From Nocardia blacklockiae (GTDB lineage: Bacteria > Actinomycetota > Actinomycetes > Mycobacteriales > Mycobacteriaceae): 64,000 nt of DNA. Below the pieces are notes generated by a model that was given only the letters and a program-made list of their open reading frames with translations, was not told the origin of the DNA and did no database searches. Each line of letters opens with the position of its first letter. Within the stretch, counting starts at the first letter, position 1. Below, piece by piece: positions 54,756-63,727 of this stretch. The stretch lies in NCBI RefSeq assembly GCF_015477355.1, contig NZ_JADLRJ010000005.1, positions 124,001-188,000 of the forward strand, written 5' to 3'. The position numbers and the translations under genes are program-made.

Positions 54756-55379
54756 TCAGAGGTCGCGTTCGGAGATGATTCCGCTCTGCATGGCCAGCAT
54801 CGCCAGGCGCACCCGCTTCTGGTTCTGCGGCAGGTCCTCCACGCCGAACTTGGCGAACAGCGTGCGCATGTGGGTCTTGATGGCGTCCACGCTCAGGAAC
54901 AGCTCGTCGGCGATCTGCTGGTTGGGCGCGGGCGTCGCGAAGCCGGCGTTGTTCTTGTACGGGCGGCACAGCGCGATGAGCACCGACCGCTGGGTGTCGG
55001 TCAGCGAGCGCGTCGTCGGCATCGAGCCGGTCGAGGTGCGGGTGGCGTCGTCGGCGACGCCGGTGAAATCGTGGAACGACAGCAGCGAGGTGCCGACCCG
55101 GATCCGGTCGCCCGGGGAGAGCCGCCGCCGGCCGACCAGTCGCTCCCCGTTGACGAACGTGCCGTTGCGGGACAGGCCGTCGTCGACGATGGTCCAGTGC
55201 GCGCCCAGGTACTCCACCGACGCGTGCAGCCGGGACACCTCCGCGTCCCAGGACAGCGTCAGATCCGCCTGCTGTGAACGACCGATGGTGATCCGCTGGA
55301 GATCCGGGGAAAGCGGCAACTCCTGCTGCCGGCCCGTGTCATCGATGAATCGCAGGAACGATTCGTGAAATACGGTCAC
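54756..55379 (-). CDS. FHA domain protein with LuxR-like DNA-binding tail
   Basis: 207 residues. An FHA domain (about 30-95) shows the phosphothreonine-binding motifs: GRSQQADLTLS with the conserved Arg-Ser, EVSRLHASVEY with Ser-x-x-His, and SRNGTFVNGERL with Asn-Gly. After a short linker, a winged or LuxR-like helix-turn-helix (about 128-200) reads LTDTQRSVLIALCRPY, then TPAPNQQIADELFLSVDAIKTHMRTL. The protein thus looks like a transcription factor read out by Ser/Thr kinase phosphorylation. It lies between clpC and lsr2, where M. tuberculosis has no such gene as far as I recall. Confidence 0.85.
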   Translation of the reverse strand: MTVFHESFLRFIDDTGRQQELPLSPDLQRITIGRSQQADLTLSWDAEVSRLHASVEYLGAHWTIVDDGLSRNGTFVNGERLVGRRRLSPGDRIRVGTSLLSFHDFTGVADDATRTSTGSMPTTRSLTDTQRSVLIALCRPYKNNAGFATPAPNQQIADELFLSVDAIKTHMRTLFAKFGVEDLPQNQKRVRLAMLAMQSGIISERDL

Positions 55380-55526
55380 TGCGCCGATCCCTCAACTCTC
55401 CACTCAGCCAGCGACGTCGTTCGCACGTTTCCATGGTGCCGCGCCGCCCGCACCCGAGCAAGATCACGCGGCGCGCATCGCGGAACAAACGCCGCCCATC
55501 GGTTATGCGGAATCGATATGAAAATA

Positions 55527-55570
55527 CCGCTGCCGTCCGGACGGCGCACGATTCCTCCGGACGGCAGCGG
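55527..55570 (-). terminator. Terminator after lsr2
   Basis: A perfect 15-bp stem, CCGCTGCCGTCCGGA (55527-55541) with TCCGGACGGCAGCGG (55556-55570), and a 14-nt loop. It begins 32 nt past the lsr2 stop. Confidence 0.75.
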
Positions 55571-55602
55571 CGAAAGCGACAAGAGTAGTCGCGTCCGATC
55601 GT

Positions 55603-55968
55603 CTAGTTGGTACGACCGACTTCCTTGTTGTATGCCTCGGTAATGTCGGCCGAGATACGTCCGCGCGCGGACACCTTGTGGCCCTTGCGGCGCGCCCATT
55701 CCCGAATTGCCGCACTCTGCTCGCGGTCCATCGACACCCGGCTCTTGGTCGCACCCGCGGTCGCACCCGTCGGCTTGCTCCGCCGCCGGCCGCTCACCCG
55801 GCGCGCGTTGGTGACCCACTGCTCCAGCCCGTCGCGCAGCTTTGCCGCATTTGCCGCGGACAAGTCGATCTCGTACGACACACCGTCGATCGCGAACTCG
55901 ACGGTCTCGTCCGCGATGGACTCACCGTCGACATCGTCGATCAGGCTAACGGTGACCTTCTTTGCCAT
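55603..55968 (-). CDS. lsr2: Nucleoid-associated xenogeneic silencer Lsr2
   Basis: 121 residues. The N-terminal dimerisation part ([16 protein letters not shown], then [16 protein letters not shown]) and the C-terminal DNA-binding part, with RGR at 102-104 that enters the minor groove of AT-rich DNA, are both complete. Lsr2 bridges DNA and silences AT-rich and acquired genes. The start at 55968 gives the canonical MAKKV beginning; a longer frame to 56106 would overlap lysS. The order clpC ... lsr2-lysS is that of mycobacteria. Confidence 0.96.
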   Translation of the reverse strand: MAKKVTVSLIDDVDGESIADETVEFAIDGVSYEIDLSAANAAKLRDGLEQWVTNARRVSGRRRSKPTGATAGATKSRVSMDREQSAAIREWARRKGHKVSARGRISADITEAYNKEVGRTN

Positions 55969-56083
55969 GAGATGAACGTCCTCTCGAAATCGTGCGACCC
56001 GCATAGTAGGCCGATGCCCGAGTTGAGAATACCTCGAATTGCGAGATTTCCAAGACGAGACTTCGGCATTCGATTCCGACGAC

Positions 56084-57649
56084 TCAGCGAGCGGTCGGAC
56101 GCACAATTGGGAACAGTATCGTTTCCCGGATTCCCAGACCCGTCAACGCCATCAGCAACCGATCGATTCCCATACCGGTGCCCGTTGTCGGCGGCATACC
56201 ATGTTCCATCGCCGCGAGGAAGTCCTCGTCCAGCCGCATGGCCTCGTCGTCGCCCTGTGCGGCCAATCTCGCCTGGTCGACGAACCTCTCCCGCTGAATC
56301 ACGGGATCCACCAGTTCGGAATAGCCCGTCGCCAACTCGAAGCCGCGGACATACAGGTCCCACTTCTCGGTCACGCCCGGCTTGCTGCGATGCTGCCGCG
56401 TCAACGGGGACGTCTCCACCGGGAAGTCGCGCACGAAAGTCGGCGCGTACAGCTTGTCGCCGTAGGTGTGCTCCCACAGTTCCTCGACCAGTTTGCCGTG
56501 GCCGTAGCCCTTGTCCGGCGGAATTTCCAGACCCACCCGATCGGCCAGCGCCAGCAATTCCGATACGGTCGTTTCGGGCGTCACCGCGACGCCCAGCGCA
56601 TCCGACAGCGACGGGTACATCTCGACGGTGTTCCACTCGCCGCTCAGGTCGTATTCGGTGCCGTCGGCCAGCGTCACGACCTGGGTGCCGAAGACCTCCT
56701 GCGCCACCTCCTGCACCAATTCCCGCACCATCCGCGCGGAATCGTCATAGGTGCCGTAGGCCTCGTACGTTTCCAGCATCGCGAACTCCGGCGAATGCGT
56801 GGAGTCGGCGCCCTCGTTGCGGAAGTTGCGGTTGATCTCGAAGACCCGCTCGATACCGCCGACCACGCAGCGCTTGAGGAACAACTCCGGCGCGATACGC
56901 AGGTAGAGGTCCATATCGAGGGCATTGGAGTGCGTCACGAACGGCCGCGCCGCCGCGCCGCCGTGCAGCGTTTGCAGCATCGGTGTCTCGACCTCGAGAA
57001 AGTCCCTGCGCTCCAATGCATTTCGCAACGCGCGCACCACCGCGACCCGGGTGCGCGCCATTTCCCGCGCCTCCGGCCGCACGATCAGGTCGACATAACG
57101 CTGCCGGACCCGCGCTTCCTCGCTCATCTCCTTGTGCGCCACCGGCAGCGGGCGCAGCGCCTTCGCCGCCATCGACCAGGAATCGGCCATGACGCTCAAT
57201 TCGCCGGTCCGCGAGGCGATCACCTCACCGTGCACGAATACGAAGTCGCCGAGGTCCACATCGGACTTCCAGGCGGCCAGCGCGTCCGCGCCGACACCGT
57301 TGAGGCTGATCATCGCCTGCAGCTTGGTGCCGTCGCCCTCCTGGAGCGTCGCAAAACACAGTTTGCCGGTATTGCGCATGAATATCACGCGCCCGGCGAC
57401 ACCGACCTGCTGCCCGGTCGCGGTATCGGCGGCCAGGTCCGGATAGGTCGCGCGAATTTCGGCGAGGCTGTGCGTGCGCGGCACCACCACCGGATAGACC
57501 TCACCGCCCTCGGCGAGCAGCCGCTCCCGCTTCTCCCGGCGAATCCGCATCTGCTCCGGAACGTCGACTTCCGCTGCGGCAGGACGGGATTGCCCCGCAG
57601 GAGACGAACCCGCGGAGCTACCGGACGAAGGGGTGTTCGGGGTGCTCAC
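56084..57649 (-). CDS. lysS: Lysyl-tRNA synthetase (class II)
   Basis: 521 residues. A disordered Ser/Pro-rich N-terminus is followed by the OB-fold anticodon domain ([21 protein letters not shown]) and the class II core: motif 2 [20 protein letters not shown] and motif 3 [15 protein letters not shown] near the end. It charges tRNA-Lys. The stop lies 115 nt upstream of lsr2. The GTG start at 57649 is preceded by TAGGGT with an 8-nt gap, compatible with a leaderless message. Confidence 0.95.
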   Translation of the reverse strand: MSTPNTPSSGSSAGSSPAGQSRPAAAEVDVPEQMRIRREKRERLLAEGGEVYPVVVPRTHSLAEIRATYPDLAADTATGQQVGVAGRVIFMRNTGKLCFATLQEGDGTKLQAMISLNGVGADALAAWKSDVDLGDFVFVHGEVIASRTGELSVMADSWSMAAKALRPLPVAHKEMSEEARVRQRYVDLIVRPEAREMARTRVAVVRALRNALERRDFLEVETPMLQTLHGGAAARPFVTHSNALDMDLYLRIAPELFLKRCVVGGIERVFEINRNFRNEGADSTHSPEFAMLETYEAYGTYDDSARMVRELVQEVAQEVFGTQVVTLADGTEYDLSGEWNTVEMYPSLSDALGVAVTPETTVSELLALADRVGLEIPPDKGYGHGKLVEELWEHTYGDKLYAPTFVRDFPVETSPLTRQHRSKPGVTEKWDLYVRGFELATGYSELVDPVIQRERFVDQARLAAQGDDEAMRLDEDFLAAMEHGMPPTTGTGMGIDRLLMALTGLGIRETILFPIVRPTAR

Positions 57650-57848
57650 AGCGCACTACCCTATCGTGCGTCGGAAATGGTTTCGCGCGCCGCCCGGCCG
57701 ATACCGCACAGTAACAAAACCGCATCGATTCACACCCGGAACAGGCGGTCTCCCGCCGACCCGACCGCACCCCCGGAAATTGTGACGGAGCGGACAGTCG
57801 ATCGAAATACGCTGTGGCGCGCCGTAATTCGACGGCAATGCCGGGGAA

Positions 57849-58277
57849 TTACACCGAGGCGACCGCCACGACCTCCCGGGCGATGTGCGGGGCGCCCGCC
57901 GCCACGGTCAGCAGACCGGCCGCCTTGAGCGCCTGATACCCGCCCACCAGGTCGGTGGCCCGGTGCAATCCCAGCTCCTGCAGCGACGCCGCGGCCAGGC
58001 TGGAGGTGAAGCCCTCCGAGCACACCACGATCCATTCCACGTCGTGGTCGGCGGCCAGCGCCAGCCGCGCGGAACTGGTCGGGTCCAGGCGCCACTCCAG
58101 CACATTCCGCTCGATCACGAGGGCGCCCGGCAGCGTGCCCTCCTTCACCCGCTGGGCCTGCGGCCGGATGTCGACCAACAGCGCGCCCCGGGCGATCGCA
58201 TCGGGCAATTCGAACGCGTAGACGCGCCGCAACCGCGATCGCGCGTGCGCCAGCATCTGCTCGATCGTCATGGTCAT
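57849..58277 (-). CDS. Rhodanese-domain protein linked to cysteine dioxygenase
   Basis: 142 residues containing one rhodanese domain: LLVDIRPQAQRVKEGTLPGALVIERNVLEWRL and the active-site loop around the Cys in WIVVCSEGFTSSLAAASL, ending in VGGYQALKAAGL. Single-domain rhodaneses move or release sulfur from persulfides. The ATG overlaps the stop of the cysteine dioxygenase gene (ATGA), so both come from one message. That suggests disposal of excess sulfur together with cysteine oxidation. Confidence 0.9.
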   Translation of the reverse strand: MTMTIEQMLAHARSRLRRVYAFELPDAIARGALLVDIRPQAQRVKEGTLPGALVIERNVLEWRLDPTSSARLALAADHDVEWIVVCSEGFTSSLAAASLQELGLHRATDLVGGYQALKAAGLLTVAAGAPHIAREVVAVASV

Positions 58278-58915
58278 TTCACATCGCCTTCGGGCTGGTC
58301 GGTGAGGACGGTCCGGGAGCGTCGCAGCGTGCCGTGACCGGTGACCTCGTAGTAGGACATGGCGGTGAGCGGTGGTGAATAGGCGTGCACCGACAACGTC
58401 GGGTTCGACGGTTCGGCGGGGCCGGCGAGTTCGTCGGGGGCGCGCACCACGTCGTGCACCCAGCCGAGCGGGAACGACGCCTGGTCCCCGGCGGCCAGCG
58501 TGCGCCGGCGCAATTCCCTTCCGTTCCAGCGGAATTCGGATAACGCGCCGCTGAGCACGGTGAGCGCGCCGAGCGAGCCGGCGTGGTCGTGCAGTTCGGT
58601 GGAGCGGTCGGGCACCCAGCTGATCAGCCAGATGTCGACCTCCTCGTCGGATTGCAGCCGCACGGCCCAGCGGTCGTCGGCGGGCCAGACCCCGTCGGCG
58701 GGCAGCAGGTGGTCGTAGCGGCCGGCCAGCACGTCCTCGGCGCCTTCGTCGGTGAGCCGCAGCAGGTCGGCGGGGCGCAGCCGGGTGGGCAGCGCGGACA
58801 CGACCGGGCGGTCGACGACCTCGGCGGCGGGCCGGGCCAGGACGTCCGCGACGGACGAGCGCGCGACGACGCGGGTACGCACGGAATCGGAGAGGGCAAC
58901 TGCAGAGGACCGCAT
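58274..58915 (-). CDS. Cysteine dioxygenase type I
   Basis: 213 residues of a cupin. The iron ligands lie in RSTELHDHAGSLGALTVL (His-x-His) and in FPLGWVHDVVRAP (third His); LQSDEEVDIWLISW precedes them. A long N-terminal region (about 60 residues) is typical of actinobacterial members. It oxidises cysteine to cysteine sulfinate. It overlaps the rhodanese gene and is preceded by a short ORF with two adjacent Cys codons and a hairpin, which suggests that cysteine itself controls it. Confidence 0.88.
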   Translation of the reverse strand: MRSSAVALSDSVRTRVVARSSVADVLARPAAEVVDRPVVSALPTRLRPADLLRLTDEGAEDVLAGRYDHLLPADGVWPADDRWAVRLQSDEEVDIWLISWVPDRSTELHDHAGSLGALTVLSGALSEFRWNGRELRRRTLAAGDQASFPLGWVHDVVRAPDELAGPAEPSNPTLSVHAYSPPLTAMSYYEVTGHGTLRRSRTVLTDQPEGDVK

Positions 58916-58975
58916 GAGCGAGACTCCAGGAGAAGTGGGGATGGTCGAGGGCGGATGCGAAGCCCCGACATCAGC

Positions 58976-58993
58976 CGAGGCGAATCAGCCTCG
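58976..58993 (-). promoter_or_regulatory. Hairpin overlapping the cysteine leader stop
   Basis: On the minus strand CGAGGC-TGATTC-GCCTCG forms a 6-bp stem-loop whose 5' arm is the CGA GGC codons next to the leader's TGA. A ribosome stalled on the Cys codons or sitting at the stop would open or block it. Confidence 0.6.
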
Positions 58994-59026
58994 ACAACAC
59001 TCCTGGGTGGTCACGCGGTAAGACAC
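58985..59026 (-). CDS. Cysteine leader peptide MSYRVTTQECCRG, candidate
   Basis: 13 codons from the GTG at 59026 to the TGA at 58985-58987, with two adjacent TGT (Cys) codons near the end. A TAAACT box lies 7 nt before the GTG, so the ORF would begin at the first base of the message, a form well read in actinobacteria. A shorter start at 59014 gives MTTQECCRG. The ORF is 69 nt upstream of the cysteine dioxygenase gene. Cys-rich short ORFs that act as cysteine attenuators are known in mycobacteria upstream of sulfur genes, which supports the reading, though this one precedes a cysteine-degrading rather than a cysteine-making gene. Confidence 0.68.
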   Translation of the reverse strand: MSYRVTTQECCRG

Positions 59027-59033
59027 GTCCGGA

Positions 59034-59039
59034 AGTTTA
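59034..59039 (-). promoter_or_regulatory. -10 box of the cysteine dioxygenase leader
   Basis: TAAACT read on the minus strand, followed by 7 nt and the leader GTG. No clear -35 was identified. Confidence 0.5.
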
Positions 59040-59123
59040 GCAGCCGGTGCGCTCCGGGCAAGCGCGGTGTCGGATTCCCCACACCGCAGCGCTCCGCCTT
59101 GTCGTTCCGGCGGGCGCGGCCCT

Positions 59124-59188
59124 GTCATTCCGGCGTGCTTTTGGCCGGAATCCGCTGTGGATCCCGGCCAAGAGCATGCCGGGACGAC
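59124..59188. repeat. Dispersed palindromic repeat, full copy (likely coaX terminator)
   Basis: Arms at 59124-59153 (GTCATTCCGGCGTGCTTTTG onward) and 59159-59188 (ending GCCGGGACGAC) are inverted copies with a few mismatches and a 5-nt loop. They match the element at 303-376. It starts 10 nt past the coaX stop. A further fragment, GTCGTTCCGGCGGGC, precedes it at 59101-59115. Confidence 0.82.
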
Positions 59189-59198
59189 TAGCGGGCGA

Positions 59199-59990
59199 CT
59201 AGCGCCGGCGCTGGAGGTTGCGCTCGAAGACCACGCGCAGGCCCTCCAGCGTGAGATGCGGCTCGTGGCGCTCGATGGTCTCGGACTCCGGCACGATCAG
59301 CGGCGCGGACTGGCCGGTGGCGACCACCACGACGTCGTCGCCGGAGAAGGCGTCGAGTTCGTCGCGGATGCGGTCGATGAGGCCGTCGACCAGGCCGGCG
59401 AAGCCGAACACCGCGCCCGACTGGATGCACTCCATGCTGTTCTTGCCGACCACCGAGCGCGGCCGGGCCAGCTCGGCGCGGCGCAGCGCGGTGCGCTCGA
59501 CGATCGCCTCGGTCGCGATCTCCACGCCGGGCGCGATGACGCCGCCGAGGAACTCGCCCTTCGCCGACACCAGGTCGACGCAGATGGCCGTGCCGAAGTC
59601 GACCACGATGGACGGCGCCTCGAAGCGGTGGTAGGCGGCCAGGCAGTTGACGATGCGGTCGGCCCCGACCTCCTTCGGGTTGTCCACCAGCAGCGGAATG
59701 CCCGTGCGCACACCGGGTTCCACCAGCACGTGCGGGACGTGGCTCCAGTAGCGGCCGAGCATCTCGCGCAGTTCGCGCAGCACCGGCGGCACCGTCGACA
59801 GCGCCGCCACCCCGACCACCTGCTCGGCCTGCTCGCCGATCAGCCCGCGCACCTGCATGGCGAACTCGTCGGCGGTGAGCAGCGGATTGGTGTGGATGCG
59901 CCAGGTCTGCGCGACCTTGGCGTGCTCGCCGCTGCCGGCGAACAGGCCGATCTCGATGGTGGTGTTGCGGACGTCGATGGTCAGCAGCAT
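59199..59990 (-). CDS. coaX: Type III pantothenate kinase
   Basis: 263 residues of the acetate/sugar kinase fold. [15 protein letters not shown] at 3-17 is the phosphate loop, [14 protein letters not shown] near 107 and [27 protein letters not shown] near 128 are type III signatures, and ATGQSAPLI follows near the end. It phosphorylates pantothenate at the first step of coenzyme A synthesis, uses a monovalent cation and is not feedback-inhibited. It is the last gene of a panC-panD-coaX run, as in M. tuberculosis (Rv3602c-Rv3600c). Confidence 0.94.
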   Translation of the reverse strand: MLLTIDVRNTTIEIGLFAGSGEHAKVAQTWRIHTNPLLTADEFAMQVRGLIGEQAEQVVGVAALSTVPPVLRELREMLGRYWSHVPHVLVEPGVRTGIPLLVDNPKEVGADRIVNCLAAYHRFEAPSIVVDFGTAICVDLVSAKGEFLGGVIAPGVEIATEAIVERTALRRAELARPRSVVGKNSMECIQSGAVFGFAGLVDGLIDRIRDELDAFSGDDVVVVATGQSAPLIVPESETIERHEPHLTLEGLRVVFERNLQRRR

Positions 59991-60002
59991 CCCGGATATC
60001 TC

Positions 60003-60422
60003 CTAGGCGGGAGTCAGCGTGCGCGGCGAGGACAGACCGGAATCGGCCGGGGCGTGCGCCGGATCCGAACCCAGCTCCACCGGCCGGTTGCGCTCGTCGA
60101 CGAACACCACCCGCGGCGCGTACTCGCGCAGTTCGGCCTCGTCCATCATGCCGTAGGCGATCAGGATCACCAGATCGCCCGGATGCACGAGATGCGCTGC
60201 GGCGCCGTTGATTCCGATCACGCCGGAGCCGCGCTGACCCGCGATCACATAGGTCTCGAGCCGGGCGCCGTTGTCGATGTCGACGATGCAGACCTGCTCG
60301 CCCTCGAGCAGATCGGCGGCCTCCATCAGATCCGGGTCGACGGTGACCGAGCCGACGTAGTGCAGGTCGGCGTGGGTCACCGTGGCGCGGTGGATCTTCG
60401 ATTTCATCATGGTGCGCAACAT
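60003..60422 (-). CDS. panD: Aspartate 1-decarboxylase precursor
   Basis: 139 residues. [20 protein letters not shown] leads to the self-cleavage site Gly24-Ser25 in HYVGSVTVD, which yields the pyruvoyl group. [14 protein letters not shown] and [21 protein letters not shown] complete the barrel. It makes beta-alanine for pantothenate. A Pro/Ser tail of about 20 residues extends beyond E. coli PanD, as in mycobacteria, where the tail matters for pyrazinoic-acid-triggered degradation. Twelve nt separate it from coaX. Confidence 0.95.
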   Translation of the reverse strand: MLRTMMKSKIHRATVTHADLHYVGSVTVDPDLMEAADLLEGEQVCIVDIDNGARLETYVIAGQRGSGVIGINGAAAHLVHPGDLVILIAYGMMDEAELREYAPRVVFVDERNRPVELGSDPAHAPADSGLSSPRTLTPA

Positions 60423-60437
60423 CGTCGTCGGCCTTTC

Positions 60438-61400
60438 CTACGAGTTCGCCTGGGCGGGCTGGGCATTGGGAGTCGTGGGGTGGCCGTCGAGCGCGGTGGG
60501 CAGGGCGACGGCCATGTTGTCGATGAGCCGGGTCGCGCCCAGCCGGGCCGCGACCAGCAGGCGGGCGGTGCCGCTCCAGTCGGGCGGGGCGGGAGCGGTC
60601 AGCGGCGTCAGGTCGCTGCGGCGCAGCTCCAGGTAGTCGACGTCGAGACCGGGCGCGCCGTCCAGGACGGCGCGCGCCGCGGCCAGCACCGCCTCCGGAC
60701 CCAGGCCACCGGCGTGCCGACCGGCGGCCAGCGCCGCGGACAGGGTGGTGGCCAGCTCGCGCTGTGCCGGGTCCAGGTAGCGGTTGCGCGAGGACATCGC
60801 CAGGCCGTCGCGCTCGCGGACCGTGGCCACCGGCACGATCTTCACGTCGAAGTTCAAGTCCCGCACCAGCTGTCGGATCAGGGTCAGCTGCTGGTAGTCC
60901 TTCTCGCCGAAGAACGCCTCGTGCGGGTGCGCGATCCGCAGCAGCTTCGCGACGACGGTCAGCATGCCCGCGAAATGCGTCGGGCGGGCGGCGCCCTCGA
61001 GTTCGGCGCCCAGCGGTCCGGGCTGCACCGTGGTGCGCGCGCCGTCGGGATACATCTGCGCGGCGCTGGGCGCGAAGACCAGTTCGACGCCCTCGCCGCG
61101 CAGCAGCTCCACGTCGGCGTCCAGCGTGCGCGGGTACTTGTCCAGGTCCTCGCCGGCCCCGAACTGCAAGGGGTTCACGAAGATCGAGACGATCACGACC
61201 TGATTGGTCCGCTTGGCCTGGCGCACCAGCTGGAGATGGCCCTCGTGCAGCGCGCCCATGGTCGGCACCAGCGCGACCTTGCGACCGACCGCACGCAGCG
61301 CCTCGGCCACCGCGGTCACGGTCGCCGGGTCGTGCAGCACGGTCAGCTCGCCGGGCCGATAGCTGCCGCGCAGAGCCCGCAGCCGCGTCGGATCGGTCAT
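60438..61400 (-). CDS. panC: Pantothenate synthetase
   Basis: 320 residues. [19 protein letters not shown] near 45-63 carries the HIGH-type ATP motif, [23 protein letters not shown] follows, [20 protein letters not shown] near 160 binds ATP, and [12 protein letters not shown] near 195 contains the KMSKS-like SSRNR. It joins pantoate and beta-alanine. The ATG at 61400 overlaps the stop of the DUF2520 gene (ATGA). The next gene, panD, follows 15 nt after the stop. Confidence 0.95.
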   Translation of the reverse strand: MTDPTRLRALRGSYRPGELTVLHDPATVTAVAEALRAVGRKVALVPTMGALHEGHLQLVRQAKRTNQVVIVSIFVNPLQFGAGEDLDKYPRTLDADVELLRGEGVELVFAPSAAQMYPDGARTTVQPGPLGAELEGAARPTHFAGMLTVVAKLLRIAHPHEAFFGEKDYQQLTLIRQLVRDLNFDVKIVPVATVRERDGLAMSSRNRYLDPAQRELATTLSAALAAGRHAGGLGPEAVLAAARAVLDGAPGLDVDYLELRRSDLTPLTAPAPPDWSGTARLLVAARLGATRLIDNMAVALPTALDGHPTTPNAQPAQANS

Positions 61401-62353
61401 CGGGGTCCCTCCAGCAGATCGATCAGTGCGGGATTGGTGCGCGCGCGTTCGGCGGAACGCAGCGAGAGCGCGCGATAGCCGGCGGCGAGTTCGGGATCGA
61501 CGTCGGTGAGCGCGTCGAGGTGGGCGGCGACCGCGGCCACGTCGCCGCGCGCGACCGGGCCGGTGAGCGCCGACTGCCCGCGTCGCAGCGCGTTGTCCAG
61601 CGCCGCCGAGGCCAGCGGGGCCAGGATCCGTTCGGCCAGGCCGTTGGGCTGGTCGTCGACCAGTTGCTGGCCGAGCAGGCCGGGACCGTCCAGGGCGGCG
61701 CGCAGCGCGGCCACCGCGTCGACGATCAGCGTGACCAGGTGGTTGCTGCCGTGCGCGAGGGCGGCGTGGTAGAGCGTGCGGTGTTCCTCGGGGACCCGCA
61801 CCGGTTCGCCACCCATCTCGATCACCAGCGACTGCGCGATGGCGTAGCCGATCTCGTCGGCGGCGGTGATCCCGAAGCAGGCGTTGCCCAGCCGGGCCAT
61901 GTCCTCCTCGTGGCCGGTGAAGGTCATCGCGGGATGGATGGCCAGCGGGCGGGCGCCGAGTGCGGTCAGCGGCGCCAGCACCGCGATCCCGTTCGCGCCG
62001 GAGGTGTGCGCCACGAGGGTGCCGGGCCGCACCACACCGGCCGTCGCGAGACCGGTTACCAGCCCGGCCAATTCGCTGTCGGGCACCGCGAGGATCAGCA
62101 GCTCGCTGCGGGCGGCCACCGCCTCGGGCGGCAGCACCCGGGAATCGGGCAGCGCCACGCGGGCCCGCTCACGCGAGGCGTCCGAGATCGCGGACACCCC
62201 GAATACGACGTGACCGGCGCGCTCCAATGCCGCGCCGAGCGCCGAACCCACGCGTCCCGCCGAGACGATTCCCACCGTCAGTCGTGCGGGCGCCGGGTCA
62301 CTCCCTGAGACACCTCGACCCGCGTCGGGCCGTGCAGATTCAGAGGTCACCAT
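61397..62353 (-). CDS. Rossmann-fold/DUF2520 protein (Rv3603c type)
   Basis: 318 residues. After a 25-residue polar N-terminus, a dinucleotide-binding fold begins ([24 protein letters not shown]) with [15 protein letters not shown] and THTSG-like VAHTSGANG. The C-terminal DUF2520 helical domain ([33 protein letters not shown]) resembles ketopantoate reductase-type dehydrogenases. Its coupling to panC suggests that it could act in pantoate formation. That is an inference; no classical panE was seen in the window. AGAGGA precedes the ATG at 62353. Confidence 0.85.
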   Translation of the reverse strand: MVTSESARPDAGRGVSGSDPAPARLTVGIVSAGRVGSALGAALERAGHVVFGVSAISDASRERARVALPDSRVLPPEAVAARSELLILAVPDSELAGLVTGLATAGVVRPGTLVAHTSGANGIAVLAPLTALGARPLAIHPAMTFTGHEEDMARLGNACFGITAADEIGYAIAQSLVIEMGGEPVRVPEEHRTLYHAALAHGSNHLVTLIVDAVAALRAALDGPGLLGQQLVDDQPNGLAERILAPLASAALDNALRRGQSALTGPVARGDVAAVAAHLDALTDVDPELAAGYRALSLRSAERARTNPALIDLLEGPR

Positions 62354-62475
62354 TGTCCTCTCGAAAGTCGTTCCAGTCCCGCCGTGCGGGTACCGGACGT
62401 TATCGGTTCCGAGGATAGGCCGGGGCGGGACACACGGACAGGGCCGGGCCCGGTGATGTTCCCCACGGGCCCGCC

Positions 62476-63657
62476 TCAGTTCGAGCTGTTCTGCTCCGAG
62501 CGCAGGTTGGCCATGATTTCCGCGACCGTCAGCTGATGGCCGCCGTGCTCGCCGTCGCCCGCCTCCGCGCGGCGGCGACGGCGGGTGCCCGCGGTGCCGA
62601 TGGCGGTGGGGACCTTGGTCTGCGTCCGGGACTTCTCGGTGGTTTCGGACGGTGCGGCCGGGCGAGTGGCACCGTTGGTTTCGGCGTCGGACGGCCGGGT
62701 CGGCTCGTCCGGTGCCGGTTCGGGCTCGCGGTCGTCTCGCCCGGCGTCGAGTACGTGGTTGTTTCGCCCGGTGTCGTTCACCTGGTCGCCGCGCGCAGCG
62801 TCGAGGGACGCGGACTCGTCCGGCTCTTCATCCTCCACCGGTTCCGGATCGGGCGAGCCGGGTCGCCCCGCCGCCGATTCGGCTGTGTCCGTTTTCTTCT
62901 CGGGGCTCTCCGACCACGCGGTCCAGGAATCGCTCGGGTACGGGTCGTGGTCGCCGGCCCCGACCCAGGCCGACCACTTGTTGCCGGGAGCCGGTGCGGG
63001 CTGCTCACCGTCGGCGGCGACGACCGAGGTCTCCGCCGTCACCGGATCGTCGTCGGGCCCGGCGAAGACAGGGGGCTCGGGGTGGCCGGCCTCGAAGACC
63101 GGGGTCACCGAACCGCGCGGCACGGCGGGCACGCTCCACGCGTCCCACGTGTCGGTATCCGGCGAGCTACCGTTCGCCGACCGGCTGGGCAATTCCGGAA
63201 CTCGCACGACGTCGGCGCGCAGCGCGGGCCGTTCGACCGGCAGATCGCCGTCGAACAGCCGCTGCAGGCTTTCGCGCAGCACCGCCAGCTCGGCGCGCAG
63301 CGCCGCCATCTCCGCGGCCTCGGCGCCGACCTCCGCCCGCACCCGGGACTCGACACCCAGCTCGTATTCGTGCCGGGCCGCGATCTCCCGTCTCAGCTGC
63401 AGCTCGTAGACCGTTTGCAGGTCACGCATCTTGACCCGGTCGACCGCCGACTCCCGGCGGTACCGGGTGGCCGCCAGCACCCCGATCGCCGCAGACCACA
63501 GGGCCGCGACCAGACCGACGCGAGTCAATTGCAGACTGTTGCTGAAGAGCAGGAAAACACTGGCAATCAGACCGCACGGAATCAATGCACCGACGGCGAA
63601 TTTTCCCGCGACTCCCCGCCATCGACGGGAAGCACTGCTACGGGCGGGCGAAACCAT
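62476..63657 (-). CDS. DUF6779/Rv3604c-type membrane protein
   Basis: 393 residues. Two membrane spans (about 16-36 and 43-62) are followed by a coiled coil (about 75-140: RDLQTVYELQLRREIAARHE, then EVGAEAAEMAALRAELAVLR). A long acidic, Pro/Glu/Asp-rich disordered region with three W-x-A-W repeats (WDAWSVP, WSAWVG, WTAWSES) comes next, and a basic patch (GTRRRRRAEA) precedes a conserved end, LTVAEIMANLRSEQ. Position upstream of DUF2520-panC matches Rv3604c. Its function is unknown. TACCCT lies 7 nt before the ATG at 63657, which favours that start over an open extension to 63912. Confidence 0.8.
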   Translation of the reverse strand: MVSPARSSASRRWRGVAGKFAVGALIPCGLIASVFLLFSNSLQLTRVGLVAALWSAAIGVLAATRYRRESAVDRVKMRDLQTVYELQLRREIAARHEYELGVESRVRAEVGAEAAEMAALRAELAVLRESLQRLFDGDLPVERPALRADVVRVPELPSRSANGSSPDTDTWDAWSVPAVPRGSVTPVFEAGHPEPPVFAGPDDDPVTAETSVVAADGEQPAPAPGNKWSAWVGAGDHDPYPSDSWTAWSESPEKKTDTAESAAGRPGSPDPEPVEDEEPDESASLDAARGDQVNDTGRNNHVLDAGRDDREPEPAPDEPTRPSDAETNGATRPAAPSETTEKSRTQTKVPTAIGTAGTRRRRRAEAGDGEHGGHQLTVAEIMANLRSEQNSSN

Positions 63658-63727
63658 GCCCGCCAGGGTAGCTCGGATGGCCGACACAGGATGCGAGCAC
63701 GGCCGGAAGTTTCGGAAGGAAAGATTG

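Noticed and set aside
57656-57838. 60-codon ORF upstream of the rhodanese gene
   Set aside because: No binding site, no recognisable composition, and it lies in the lysS promoter region.
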